Notes: generated by a model not told the origin, from the sequence alone. Positions 42,510-51,561 are shown, numbered from the stretch's first letter. The stretch is 59,687 nt of DNA from Treponema sp. (GCF_024696245.1 NZ_JAILGZ010000127.1:1-59687); one strand, 5' to 3'. Numbers and translations are program-made.

Positions 42510-43460
42510 TTATAAATAATCGCTGTCACTATCACTATCGTTATACCAGAGCATTCTGTTATCTTCCAGCCTGTATTTAATCAGCCCCCTGTTACAAAGA
42601 CAGGACAGGTAAGACTGAATTGTTGTCCCTATGAGAAGGTATTGAATAAGTTTTGGCTTTATTCCTGCAAAGTCCAGTATTTCTTTAAGGATTTCTTCAT
42701 GACTCATGGCTTTTTTCTTTAGAAGTTTGAGTATTTTAAGTTCAGCTTCCAGGGTAACCATAATATTAAGTTCTGCTGCAGCATGTACTGTATCTTTTGT
42801 GTATACACCTCCGTGGGCAGCAACATAATAGTCACATTCAGTTTTTTCAATTTTTTCTATGGACTTTCTAAAGGCATCTCCGTCATATATAAAGGGCAGC
42901 CAGGCTTTTTTTAGCATATCTTTTCCAAAGAATCCGTCCCCAAGAAAGTAGACTTTTTTGTCCCCGTCATCTGCAAGTATGCCGTAATGGCCAAAAAAAT
43001 GTCCCTCTGAAGGAATAAAGGAAAGTTTTACTCCTTCAATTTCTATGGTTTCTTCCTTTATAAAACGGTCTGCCCTGGAATATTCACTTTTAACCCTGTT
43101 ATGCCCGGCAATTTCATTTACAGGTGTGCCTCCTGAATAAAGGTAACCGGTAATTTCTGGCATTCTTAATATGCAGTCAGCTTTTTCTGAACACCAGACC
43201 TGGGCGCCTGTAAGTCTTACAATTGCTGCATTACCTCCGGAATGATCACTGTGGGAATGGGTATTTATTATGGCAGCAATTTTTTTCTGAGGAAAAATTT
43301 CACCAATTGCTTTAACAAGGTCTTCTCCATCCTGGGAAGAGACTCCTGTATCAATTATATAAACCGACGATGCAGTGGTTACGATTCCGCAGGCATCTGA
43401 AGTATTAAAGTAGCCGCAATTTTGAGAAAGTTTAACGTAGCAGGATTTTGTTATTGCCAA
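42510..43460 (-). CDS. MBL-fold metallo-hydrolase
   Basis: 316 residues from TTG at 43460, which has GGAGG 8 bases upstream; an ATG at 43475 is possible but lies directly against a terminator T-run and has no ribosome site. The metal motif THSHSDHSGG gives the HxHxDH ligands; further ligands are likely in PSEGHFFGH and AAHGGVYT. The domain is of the glyoxalase II/beta-lactamase type. A C-terminal winged-helix-like region (about 215-310) recalls LACTB2-type proteins. The substrate is unknown. Confidence 0.85.
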   Translation of the reverse strand: MAITKSCYVKLSQNCGYFNTSDACGIVTTASSVYIIDTGVSSQDGEDLVKAIGEIFPQKKIAAIINTHSHSDHSGGNAAIVRLTGAQVWCSEKADCILRMPEITGYLYSGGTPVNEIAGHNRVKSEYSRADRFIKEETIEIEGVKLSFIPSEGHFFGHYGILADDGDKKVYFLGDGFFGKDMLKKAWLPFIYDGDAFRKSIEKIEKTECDYYVAAHGGVYTKDTVHAAAELNIMVTLEAELKILKLLKKKAMSHEEILKEILDFAGIKPKLIQYLLIGTTIQSYLSCLCNRGLIKYRLEDNRMLWYNDSDSDSDYL

Positions 43461-43475
43461 ACTTAAGTCCTCCAT

Positions 43476-43504
43476 AAAAAAAGGCTGCCTGATTCAAGCA
43501 GCCT
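43476..43504 (-). terminator. Terminator of the greA transcript, abutting the next gene
   Basis: On the minus strand AGGCTGC and GCAGCCT pair perfectly around a 9-nt loop, followed by a T-run that ends one base before the ATG at 43475. It separates greA from the MBL gene. Confidence 0.8.
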
Positions 43505-43535
43505 CAAAATTTAGTTTATAAATCTAAACCTATAC

Positions 43536-46253
43536 CTAGAACTTTGCAGCAACAATGTTTTTTACTGTAAAGTCATAAAGGTTACCATTGATAGAGAAAC
43601 TTTTTTCGTCTCCAACCTTAAGGTTAAGAAGATTGTCTCCCAATGGTGAAAGGTAAGAAATAATGCCTTCATCAGTATTTGATTCCCAAGGTCCAAGAAT
43701 TGTATATTCAACTTCCTTGTTTTCATTGTTACTGAAAAGGGTAGCCTTAGTACCGAAAGAAATAAATGAAGTTGTGATTTCTGTAGGATCAAATACAGTA
43801 GCACGGCTGATTTCTTCCTTAAGCTTTGTAAGCTTGTGGTTCATGCGGTTCTGAGCTTCCCTTGCAGAAATGTATTCAGCATTTTCCTTAAGGTCTCCCT
43901 TTTCTTTTGCTTCTGCAACTTCCTTAACGATTTTAGGAAGCTGTACTTTTTCGATATCTTCTGCTTCTGCACGCTTTCTGTCCAGCATGATGGCAGTAAC
44001 AAGAGTTCCTTTTGGAGCTTCCTGTTTTGTTTCTGATTCCTGGAACTTAAAGTCAGGGTATTTAGTAAGGATACCGTTACGAAGCTGTGTCTTGTAAGAT
44101 CTGTCAAGGTCACGTACGTCGTTAACCATTGTGTAAAGCCTTGTAATGGATTCACGGTCGCTGTTAAGCATAAAGTTAAGCATTCTGTTTTCTACATCAC
44201 CGTTAATCTTGTCGGCAAAGAGAAGGGTAGTTGCGTTCTTTATAGTCTTTTTGTTATCAACAGTATTTACGTGGTTGCTGATTTCGCGGTAACAAAGTGA
44301 AATAATGTTTACAAGGGTAACAAGCTGTTTTTCTTCCTTAACGGCTGCTTCCTTAAACCATTCAGTTTCACGGCACTGGTCTACAAGGTAGATGGCAGCA
44401 TCGCGGTAGTTGCGGTATTCGTTAAAGCAGTTCTGTACCATATGAACAACTTTATCTTTTTTACCTGCATTAATCATTTCTTCAAGCATTGCCTTTTTAA
44501 GAACAACAGGGAAGAGGTGGGTATACTGTTTGTCCCAGTCTTCAAGCTGTCTTACGTTTGCAAGGAACTGCTGTCTCAGACAGGTATTTTTTGTATCCTT
44601 AAGCTTTGCATACATGCTGCGGCGGCTTGTAATTTCTGAATAAAGGTCTGCAAATGAGAACTTAACAGGTGATTCAATAGCAGGAACTTTCTTTGTAATA
44701 TCCTGAATAACAAGGAAAGAAGCTGTAACCTGTTCAGTAATGTTTGTAAATGCCTTTACGTAACCTGCAAAGTAGCTGAACATATCTGTAAACTGTTCTT
44801 CTGCAGGGTCAAAGTCATCAAGGTTTATGTAACGTGTAATGATGTCTACTTTAGCAAAGAATGACTTTTCTGCCTTGAATTCATTTGCAAGACGTTCTGC
44901 CTTACTGATTTCGTGATCCCTTACAGTGTAGAAGTTAATGTCAGAAGGGTTTACATCAAATACAGGGTTTGTTTCAAGAATCTTTACTGCCTTTGTATGC
45001 CAGCTTGTCCATTCACCCTGAGTAAGGATTGATGGTACAAGTTCTGCCTTAATTCTCTTGTCGTCACAGTTGTTGTTAAAGCTGCGGATAATTGTTTTAA
45101 GGGTTCCTTCGATGTCAGATTTTACAAGTTTAACAAGGTCTTCCTTCTTTTTTGTAGCCTTAAGAACCCAGATATGACCGCGTTCAAGAGGCTGAAGGGC
45201 TTTAACTGCCATTTCAAGGTTCATCTGGTGAATACCTGTTTTCTTACCAAAATTGATTGTAAGCATATCACCTTCAACCTTTACGATTTTACCTACACCC
45301 CAGGTTCTGTGGAATACGAAGTTCTTTGCATCAAAGGCAATGTGTTTTTCAAAGTCATTGATAGCTTCGAATACATCACGGTATGCCTGAGAAAGGTTGG
45401 AAAGACGGATGTAGTCTTCAAGATGTGTATGATCAGCGTATTTATGGCTGTAACATTCAGTGATTTCTTTTCTTGCCCAGCTGTCTTTTGTATCGTGTTC
45501 AAGGATAATCTTAAGGATGGCAATAGCTGTATCCCATTTTGCGATGTCCTTGTAATACTGGTAAACTTCCTGCATAAGGGAAGCGGCCTTGTAACCGTTA
45601 ATGTTCTTTGTAACCTTGCGTTCAACACGAAGGAAGAAGTCCAGGTCTTCAGGAATAAGCTTTACGAGTTTAGACCACACTTCCTTTACTGCATTTGAAT
45701 TTTTTGCAGAAACATAGCGGAGGAGGGCTTTTTTATAATAACTTACAGAAGTTTCCCTGTTTTCCTGGGATTCATATCTTTCTGCAAGAATCTTAGCAAT
45801 ATCAGCTTCTTCAAAGTCTGCCTTTACGATTCTTTCATAAAGTTCCCATACTTTGTCGTTGTTTGTGTTCTTGTAGAACTCAGCAAGCTTTCTTAATGCA
45901 AATTTGTTCTGTGAATCTTCTTCAAGAATAGAATTACAAAGGTATTCAACAAGAGAATCCTTAAGGTTTTTTTCGAATATTTCGATAAGAGTAACAAGAG
46001 AACTTGTATCTACATCGCCTGAGCGCAATGCAATCATTCCTGAAAGATAGAGTGCAACAATGCTGTCCTTTGAATGAGCAAGCTGTTCATCACAGATTTC
46101 CTTAATCTGTTTTTCGCAATTTTCAGCCCTGGCTTTTTCCAGTGTTTCTGCCAGTTCCATAAGGTTGTTCTTTGTAAAATCATTGATGCCAGCTCTCGTC
46201 CATGATTCTTTCTTAAGCATTTCACGAACGGAATTTTCAAGTTCTTCAGCCAT
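43536..46253 (-). CDS. greA: GreA-type transcription factor with long N-terminal extension
   Basis: 905 residues against about 158 for normal GreA. The C-terminal ~150 residues are a complete GreA: a coiled coil with the acidic tip GDLKENAEYISA that enters the RNA-polymerase channel to rescue backtracked complexes, then the globular domain ending in GDEKSFSINGNLYDF. The first ~740 residues are helical, TPR/HEAT-like repeats (for example LAERYESQENRETSVSYYKKAL) plus a middle domain with an FHRTWGVGKI strand. This large form occurs in Treponema. ATG with an AGGAG Shine-Dalgarno. It follows the TPR gene on the same strand by 45 bases. Confidence 0.92.
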   Translation of the reverse strand: MAEELENSVREMLKKESWTRAGINDFTKNNLMELAETLEKARAENCEKQIKEICDEQLAHSKDSIVALYLSGMIALRSGDVDTSSLVTLIEIFEKNLKDSLVEYLCNSILEEDSQNKFALRKLAEFYKNTNNDKVWELYERIVKADFEEADIAKILAERYESQENRETSVSYYKKALLRYVSAKNSNAVKEVWSKLVKLIPEDLDFFLRVERKVTKNINGYKAASLMQEVYQYYKDIAKWDTAIAILKIILEHDTKDSWARKEITECYSHKYADHTHLEDYIRLSNLSQAYRDVFEAINDFEKHIAFDAKNFVFHRTWGVGKIVKVEGDMLTINFGKKTGIHQMNLEMAVKALQPLERGHIWVLKATKKKEDLVKLVKSDIEGTLKTIIRSFNNNCDDKRIKAELVPSILTQGEWTSWHTKAVKILETNPVFDVNPSDINFYTVRDHEISKAERLANEFKAEKSFFAKVDIITRYINLDDFDPAEEQFTDMFSYFAGYVKAFTNITEQVTASFLVIQDITKKVPAIESPVKFSFADLYSEITSRRSMYAKLKDTKNTCLRQQFLANVRQLEDWDKQYTHLFPVVLKKAMLEEMINAGKKDKVVHMVQNCFNEYRNYRDAAIYLVDQCRETEWFKEAAVKEEKQLVTLVNIISLCYREISNHVNTVDNKKTIKNATTLLFADKINGDVENRMLNFMLNSDRESITRLYTMVNDVRDLDRSYKTQLRNGILTKYPDFKFQESETKQEAPKGTLVTAIMLDRKRAEAEDIEKVQLPKIVKEVAEAKEKGDLKENAEYISAREAQNRMNHKLTKLKEEISRATVFDPTEITTSFISFGTKATLFSNNENKEVEYTILGPWESNTDEGIISYLSPLGDNLLNLKVGDEKSFSINGNLYDFTVKNIVAAKF

Positions 46254-46298
46254 GTTTTTATACTCCTGTTGTATGGTTGTGTTTTTTTATATTGACTC

Positions 46299-47252
46299 TT
46301 ACTCGTTTACGTAAATCTTCCAGATGGTTCTGTCATGATCTCTTATTTTGAGCAGAATTTCATTTATACTGGCTATGTTCTCTTTTGAAAGAACATAGTG
46401 ATCAATAAGCCTGAAGTACAGGTTTATCAGTCTCGGTGTAACTACCGCGCTGTTGCAGGAAGGATCCTTAAGTTCATTTTCCCTGGAATAAATTTCCTGC
46501 TTAAGCCTGAGAACTTCCAGAAACTTAAGTTCCCTTTTTTTATTGAATACACCAAGAAGTACTCCGTAAACCGGAATCCATTCATGAAGTGCATCCCCTT
46601 CATAACCCTTAGCCCTTACTTCATTGATAAGAAGGTTTATCAAGGGTGAATCAAGAAAGTCAAAGTCAATCTTACGGGCGTTCATAAAAAAGGCTTCCTT
46701 GAATAAAAGCTTTGCATAGCGTGTTTCTCCGCATAATGCATAGCAGTCTGCTTTTTCTGCAACGGCAGCAGCGTTGTTAGGCAGTAACTGAACTGACTGG
46801 GAAAGACATTCCAGTGCATTTTCGTATGACCCCAGTTTTTTGTAACAGAGACCCCTTTTACGGTTGATTTCTGCACAAAGACTTTCATCTCCTGTAGATC
46901 TGTCCAGTGCCCTGGTATAACACTCAAGAGCCTGGGAAAATATGCCTTTTTTTAGGGAGTAGACAGTTTTTCCTAAAAATTCTGATTCCTTAAGGACTTT
47001 TGCAGGCTGAATAACAGTCATAAAATCCTTCCAGTGGTTAACAAGGGATTCTCCCTGGTCAAAACTGTCAAGTTTCGGAAGTTTTTCAAGGGTTTTCTGC
47101 CAGAAGGCGCAGTACTGAATGGAATAGACTATGTCCTTGTTGTCTAAATCAGAAGTAAGAGTGTCGTTAAGTACGGTTCCAGCTTCTTCAAGACAGCAGA
47201 TTTCCATTAGTTTGTATGCCTGTTCAAAGGCAGACTGCGACTGAATTCCCAT
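46299..47252 (-). CDS. TPR-repeat protein of unknown function
   Basis: 317 residues, mostly helical, with tetratricopeptide-type repeats around 100-180 (ECYTRALDRSTGDESLCAEI, CYKKLGSYENALECLSQSV). No signal peptide is seen, so it is probably cytosolic. It is the first gene of a unit with greA and may share its function or act as an adaptor, an inference from order only. The ATG at 47252 has no Shine-Dalgarno; a near-ideal promoter ends 7 bases before it. Confidence 0.75.
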   Translation of the reverse strand: MGIQSQSAFEQAYKLMEICCLEEAGTVLNDTLTSDLDNKDIVYSIQYCAFWQKTLEKLPKLDSFDQGESLVNHWKDFMTVIQPAKVLKESEFLGKTVYSLKKGIFSQALECYTRALDRSTGDESLCAEINRKRGLCYKKLGSYENALECLSQSVQLLPNNAAAVAEKADCYALCGETRYAKLLFKEAFFMNARKIDFDFLDSPLINLLINEVRAKGYEGDALHEWIPVYGVLLGVFNKKRELKFLEVLRLKQEIYSRENELKDPSCNSAVVTPRLINLYFRLIDHYVLSKENIASINEILLKIRDHDRTIWKIYVNE

Positions 47253-47259
47253 GAAATAT

Positions 47260-47287
47260 ATTATACAAAATAGAATTATTTAGTCAA
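47260..47287 (-). promoter_or_regulatory. Near-ideal leaderless promoter of the TPR-greA unit
   Basis: On the minus strand TTGACT (47287-47282), a 16-base spacer and a perfect TATAAT (47265-47260), then 7 bases to the ATG. This is the clearest leaderless arrangement in the window. Confidence 0.7.
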
Positions 47288-47438
47288 TGTAGCTTTTTGG
47301 ATTTTTGGGGAATAGTTTATAATGGTTTTAAATATATTTGTCAACATTGTTTCTATGTTAAAGAACAAAAAAGATAAAGGTTTTTTGTGATAATTATTAT
47401 CAGTCAGCTGAAGCTAAGTCTTAATTTTCTTCATTATA

Positions 47439-47467
47439 TTGTAAAAAGCACTGTCTTACGTTATCAT
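47439..47467 (+). promoter_or_regulatory. Predicted leaderless promoter of rpe
   Basis: TTGTAA at 47439-47444, a 17-base spacer and TATCAT at 47462-47467, then 8 bases to the ATG at 47476. No Shine-Dalgarno. The rest of the 223-base divergent gap shows nothing else I can name. Confidence 0.5.
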
Positions 47468-47475
47468 ATTTTATT

Positions 47476-48111
47476 ATGGATAAAAATGTAATATTGTCGC
47501 CATCCCTTTTATCTGCTGATTTTGCAGAGCTTGGTGCAGCTTTAAAAAAAATAGAGTCATTTAATAATTCCTGGGTTCATATTGATGTTATGGACGGGCA
47601 TTTTGTACCTCAGGTTACTTACGGTCAGCCTGTAATAAAATCAATCCGTAAAAATACAGGACTTCCTTTTGATGTACACCTTATGATAGAAAAGCCTGAA
47701 CTTTCCATTCCTTCATACATAGAAAGTGGTGCGGATTACATTACTTTTCATGCAGAAGCTACAGCTCATGGAGATTTGTGTTTTCAGATGATTCATAAAG
47801 CCGGAAAAAAAGCCGGTATTGCCATTTGTCCTTCAACACCCCTTTCCCTTATAGAAGAATACCTTCCTTATGCAGACCTGGTGCTGGTAATGACTGTAAA
47901 TCCTGGCTGGGGAGGACAGAAACTTATTCCATATACTGTTGAAAAAGTAAGAAAACTTGCCGATATAAAGAAAAGGGAAGGGTATAACTTCCTTATTTCA
48001 GTTGACGGCGGTGTTAATTCAAATACCCTGCCTTCAGTTCTGGAAGCCGGAACCGATGTTGTAGTCTCCGGTTCATCTTTCTTTACAGGGGAACTTAAGT
48101 GGAACCAGTAA
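47476..48111 (+). CDS. rpe: Ribulose-phosphate 3-epimerase
   Basis: Interconverts ribulose 5-phosphate and xylulose 5-phosphate in the pentose phosphate pathway. 211 residues of a TIM barrel with LSPSLLSADFAELG, the metal/catalytic HIDVMDGHFVPQ, DVHLMIEKPE, TVNPGWGGQ and the second catalytic Asp in VDGGVNSNT, then the phosphate-binding VVSGSSFFTG. All conserved residues are present. The last codons overlap the GTG start of the next gene by 13 bases, and the two are likely coupled. Confidence 0.96.
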   Translation: MDKNVILSPSLLSADFAELGAALKKIESFNNSWVHIDVMDGHFVPQVTYGQPVIKSIRKNTGLPFDVHLMIEKPELSIPSYIESGADYITFHAEATAHGDLCFQMIHKAGKKAGIAICPSTPLSLIEEYLPYADLVLVMTVNPGWGGQKLIPYTVEKVRKLADIKKREGYNFLISVDGGVNSNTLPSVLEAGTDVVVSGSSFFTGELKWNQ

Positions 48112-48959
48112 AAAAAACATGTGTATTCATATTGCTGTCTTTCTTTTTAGCCTCAGGCATTTATTCCCAGGGAACATCATCTTCCATTGATTCTCAGGGC
48201 CGTTCCTATATTCAGGGCCTGGAATCCTACAGAAATGGTGACTGGACAGGTGCAAGTCTGTTTTTAAGGCAGGCAGTTGCTTCTCCTGCATATTCTACGG
48301 CAGACAGCTGGTACATCCTTATTTTAAGCGAAATGTACGGAGAAGATTACAGCAGTGCTGTTAATGATGCTGATTATTTCCTTACAACTTTTGAAGATTC
48401 AGGACTTGGTCCTTATGTTGCCTATCAGAAAGGCAGGGCCCTGCATTATCTTGGACAGAATGATGATGCCGTAATTGTTTTAAGTGATTACTGCCATCAG
48501 AATCCTGGGGATACCATGTATCCTTCTGCATTATTCTGGCTGGGTGAATGTTTTTATGATGACTATAATTTTGAAACAGCCAGGGCTCTTTACGAAAAGG
48601 TTGTGGCAGATTTTCCTGAAAATGAAAAATCTCCGGATGCCCAGTTTAAGCTTGACCTTATAGCCCAGAGGGAAAGGGAGCAGAAGCTTCTTTACCTTCT
48701 TAAAATGACTGGAGAAGAATATTTAAGCTCCAGGGAAGAATATGAAAAGCAGCTTCGTGAATATCAGACAGAAGACCTTGTTTCTTTACGCCGCCAGCTG
48801 AATGCAGCAAATCAGCGTATTAAGGAACTGGAAGCCGGTGCTGCCAGTGTAAAAACCGAGCCTCTTTCTAATGGTGTTTCTGACGAAGAAATGGCAGCCC
48901 TTAAGGCCAAGGCCCGTCAGATTCAGAAACTTCTTGATGAAAAGAATGGCGGAATGTAA
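48099..48959 (+). CDS. Exported TPR protein (YbgF-like), GTG start
   Basis: 286 residues. The best start is GTG at 48099, with AGGGG 7 bases upstream. A signal peptide follows (KKTCVFILLSFFLASGIYS). The mature part has TPR-type repeats (GRALHYLGQNDDAVIVLSDY, WLGECFYDDYNFETARALYEKV) resembling the TolA-binding YbgF/CpoB or BamD fold, then a C-terminal coiled coil (about 185-286). A periplasmic scaffold or envelope-assembly role is likely by fold only. It overlaps rpe and is 11 bases before the next gene. Confidence 0.75.
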   Translation: MEPVKKTCVFILLSFFLASGIYSQGTSSSIDSQGRSYIQGLESYRNGDWTGASLFLRQAVASPAYSTADSWYILILSEMYGEDYSSAVNDADYFLTTFEDSGLGPYVAYQKGRALHYLGQNDDAVIVLSDYCHQNPGDTMYPSALFWLGECFYDDYNFETARALYEKVVADFPENEKSPDAQFKLDLIAQREREQKLLYLLKMTGEEYLSSREEYEKQLREYQTEDLVSLRRQLNAANQRIKELEAGAASVKTEPLSNGVSDEEMAALKAKARQIQKLLDEKNGGM

Positions 48960-48970
48960 GGAGAGGTTTT

Positions 48971-50353
48971 ATGAAAAAGATTACTTTTGTTTCAGCTGCT
49001 GTAACAGCCCTCCTGCTTATTAGTGAGCTTTTTACTTCATGTTCAAGTTCCGGCCTGACTCCGGAAGAAAAGCGCCTTAAGAAACTTCAGGCAAAGCAGA
49101 AGAAAGATGCCTATACAGGCTGGATTTATGTACCGGAAAGAAAATTCTCCATTACAAAGGATGACATAAAGATAGATATGAACGGAAGTACTGGAACTTT
49201 TGGTCTTTATGCAATTCCGGAACAGGGTGATCCTGTACCTTTACTTTCAAACTATGATTCCTTTACCTCTACTTTTGTAAGCGTAAAAATCGGACGCAAG
49301 GAATACCGCCTTAACAGGGAGAACGGTGTAAAAAGTGAAGCCAGACGTACTCCTTATGGTGCCCAGATGTGCTATACCCTGAGTAATCAGGCTCAGGTTG
49401 TTGTTGATTTTAGTTTTCTTCCTTCCATTGCCACATCATCCAGGGTTGATATGCTTCGTGTAACCATATACACCATAAATCTTGGAAGAAGTACCCAGTC
49501 TTTTACCGTAAAGAGTGTATTTGATACAATCCTTGGTGAAAATACAACTACTCATTTTTCTACTGCAGCCAGATCCAGAATTAATACTGAAGTTCAGTAC
49601 CTTACAATGGCAGATCATCTGTGGGTAAGGTCTTCAAATGAAAATACCAGCCTTCAGTTCCTTCTTAGTGGAAAAGGCATTTCAAGTCCAAGCCATGTAA
49701 CCCTTGCAAATAAGGATTCACTTGCAGAGTCCAACTGGGTTCCTCAGGTAATGGAATCGAAAAGCTTTAATTCTGTAATTTCATACAATAACTCTGCTGT
49801 AGGCCTTAACTGGAAAACAGCTTATCTTGATCCTTATAAAACTGATGTAATTACATTCTATCTTTCAGTAGGCATTGGTGGAAACGAACCTGCAGGAAAA
49901 GATTTTCTTAAGGCTCTTGAAGAAGGTAAAACTGCACTGGCTGCTTCCCTTCCGGACTTTGCACCTTATACAAATGTAGCTCCAAGTCCTTCTGAATTAA
50001 CAGAAGATGAACTTCAAACTCCATATTATGAAAATATGCCTGTAATTCCGGGGCAGGGGAATATTCCTGAAGCAGATTCAGAAAAGAATGCAAAAACTGA
50101 GGCACCTGCTAAGGAAGAAAATCTTCCGGAAACAGAAAATACATCAGCAGGGGATAATACTTTACCGGCAGATGCTGAACCGGAAGAAAAAGTTGTAATT
50201 ACAAAAATGCAGCTTAATCCTGAATATATTCAGCAGCTTCTTGATCATATTGCAGAACTTGAAGCCGGAGACCCTGGAGTTAATAAGGCAGAAATTGATG
50301 CCCTTAATTCTGAGCTTGATGGTATTCTCCTTATGTTAAAGTCCATGGAGTAA
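48971..50353 (+). CDS. Predicted lipoprotein of unknown function
   Basis: 460 residues. The N-terminus ends in a lipobox-like LFTSC with the modified Cys at 24, followed by a Ser/Lys-rich linker (SSSGLTPEEKRLKK). The middle is beta-rich (about 55-315). The C-terminal region is acidic and Pro/Glu-rich (about 335-415), ending in a short coiled coil. No family is recognised. AAGGAGAGG precedes the ATG. It lies in a row of envelope-type genes after rpe. Confidence 0.7.
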   Translation: MKKITFVSAAVTALLLISELFTSCSSSGLTPEEKRLKKLQAKQKKDAYTGWIYVPERKFSITKDDIKIDMNGSTGTFGLYAIPEQGDPVPLLSNYDSFTSTFVSVKIGRKEYRLNRENGVKSEARRTPYGAQMCYTLSNQAQVVVDFSFLPSIATSSRVDMLRVTIYTINLGRSTQSFTVKSVFDTILGENTTTHFSTAARSRINTEVQYLTMADHLWVRSSNENTSLQFLLSGKGISSPSHVTLANKDSLAESNWVPQVMESKSFNSVISYNNSAVGLNWKTAYLDPYKTDVITFYLSVGIGGNEPAGKDFLKALEEGKTALAASLPDFAPYTNVAPSPSELTEDELQTPYYENMPVIPGQGNIPEADSEKNAKTEAPAKEENLPETENTSAGDNTLPADAEPEEKVVITKMQLNPEYIQQLLDHIAELEAGDPGVNKAEIDALNSELDGILLMLKSME

Positions 50354-50364
50354 AGCTTAAGTAG

Positions 50365-51507
50365 ATGAGCCGTTCAGCCATAGACAGGGCAAGGTCCCTC
50401 TTAAAAAGAAGAAAGTTTTCTCTTGCAATTACTCTTCTTCAGTCATATTCAGATTATTACGCTGAAGATTTTGAGTATAATCTTCTTATGGGCCATGCCT
50501 TTTTATACTCCGGTGATTTTGGTTCTGCATCTTCCTACTATAAACGTGCAAGATCCATAAAAATAAATGATACCCAGCTTATTCTTGGCCAGGCAGCAAT
50601 TTTTTTGCAGAGGGGTGATACTAAAAGAGCCATTCCTTATTATCTTGATGTTCTTGATATTGATCCTGAAAATGCCATTGCCAGGGCTGCCCTTGATTTT
50701 ATAAGGGATTATGGTGAATATCCTGTAATAGTAAGATGGTATGAAACAGGAAAACTTCAGAAATTTTTCCCACCTCTGGGGTTAAATCCTGCCCTTATAG
50801 TAAAGTCTCTTGCAGCTGGAGTAATACTGGCCCTTGCTGCAAGTATTGTTTATATTGCTGTTTCTTCAATAAAGCCTGCAGGAAATTATATTGCAGGTCC
50901 AAGAATGAATCTTTCTTCCATGGGACTTGAACTTACTTCTGTGCAAAGGGATCAGGCTCTTGCTAAAGATTTGTCAGGAACAGTAGTTCATTTTATGCTG
51001 ACTAATGAGGAAGCAAACAGGGCTTATGATGATGCAGTTATGTATTTTCAGGATGGAAGGGATAATGCCTGTCGTGTAGAAATTAACCGTCTGCTTCAGT
51101 CCAATGTTTCTGCAGATTTTAAAAACAAGGCTCATATCCTTGAAGAACTTCTTTATCCTGAGCCTCCATCATTTGACAATCTTCTTGATAATGTGTCATA
51201 TGAAAAGCTTGTTTCGGCAAAGGTTCCGGAACTTTATGAAGGCTGCTATGTAGCCTGGGGCGGAAGAATTTCCAAGGCCCTTATTCATGATAATGGAAGC
51301 TGGTCATGTACACTTTTAGTAGGTTATGAAAATCTTGATGACTTTGAAGGTTTTGTTCACGTTAACTTCCCTAAAGGTCTTACCCCTGTACCTGATGGCA
51401 AAAAGGCTGTACGTTTTTTAGGAAGGGTTTCCTTTGCTTCCGGCAGTCTTGAACTGGAAGGAATCTCTGTTTATCAGCCCCTTAAGGACGGAGTTCTTAA
51501 AGACTAA
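50365..51507 (+). CDS. TPR protein with one membrane helix
   Basis: 380 residues. TPR repeats occupy about 1-120 (LLMGHAFLYSGDFGSASSYYKRA, ILGQAAIFLQRGDTKRAIPYYLDVLDIDP), followed by a membrane helix at about 142-166 (LIVKSLAAGVILALAASIVYIAV) and a C-terminal region of about 210 residues without a recognised fold, ending in a beta-rich part (LEGISVYQPL). The topology should put the TPR part inside and the C-terminal part outside. The gene starts 11 bases after the lipoprotein gene and ends the row before recA. The ATG has little Shine-Dalgarno. Confidence 0.72.
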   Translation: MSRSAIDRARSLLKRRKFSLAITLLQSYSDYYAEDFEYNLLMGHAFLYSGDFGSASSYYKRARSIKINDTQLILGQAAIFLQRGDTKRAIPYYLDVLDIDPENAIARAALDFIRDYGEYPVIVRWYETGKLQKFFPPLGLNPALIVKSLAAGVILALAASIVYIAVSSIKPAGNYIAGPRMNLSSMGLELTSVQRDQALAKDLSGTVVHFMLTNEEANRAYDDAVMYFQDGRDNACRVEINRLLQSNVSADFKNKAHILEELLYPEPPSFDNLLDNVSYEKLVSAKVPELYEGCYVAWGGRISKALIHDNGSWSCTLLVGYENLDDFEGFVHVNFPKGLTPVPDGKKAVRFLGRVSFASGSLELEGISVYQPLKDGVLKD

Positions 51508-51531
51508 ATTTTTTTAAATTTTTTTGTAAAA

Positions 51532-51561
51532 TTGTGTGGATTTTTGTTAATCAGTTAAAAT
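51532..51561 (+). promoter_or_regulatory. Possible recA promoter
   Basis: TTGTGT at 51532-51537, an 18-base spacer and TAAAAT at 51556-51561. Other AT-rich candidates overlap it. I see no LexA-type SOS palindrome here. The leader would hold the GGGAGG Shine-Dalgarno before the ATG at 51595. Confidence 0.3.

Noticed and set aside
45174-45698. 174-codon plus-strand open frame antisense to greA
   Set aside because: Phe/Val/Cys-rich shadow of the greA N-terminal region with no start context.
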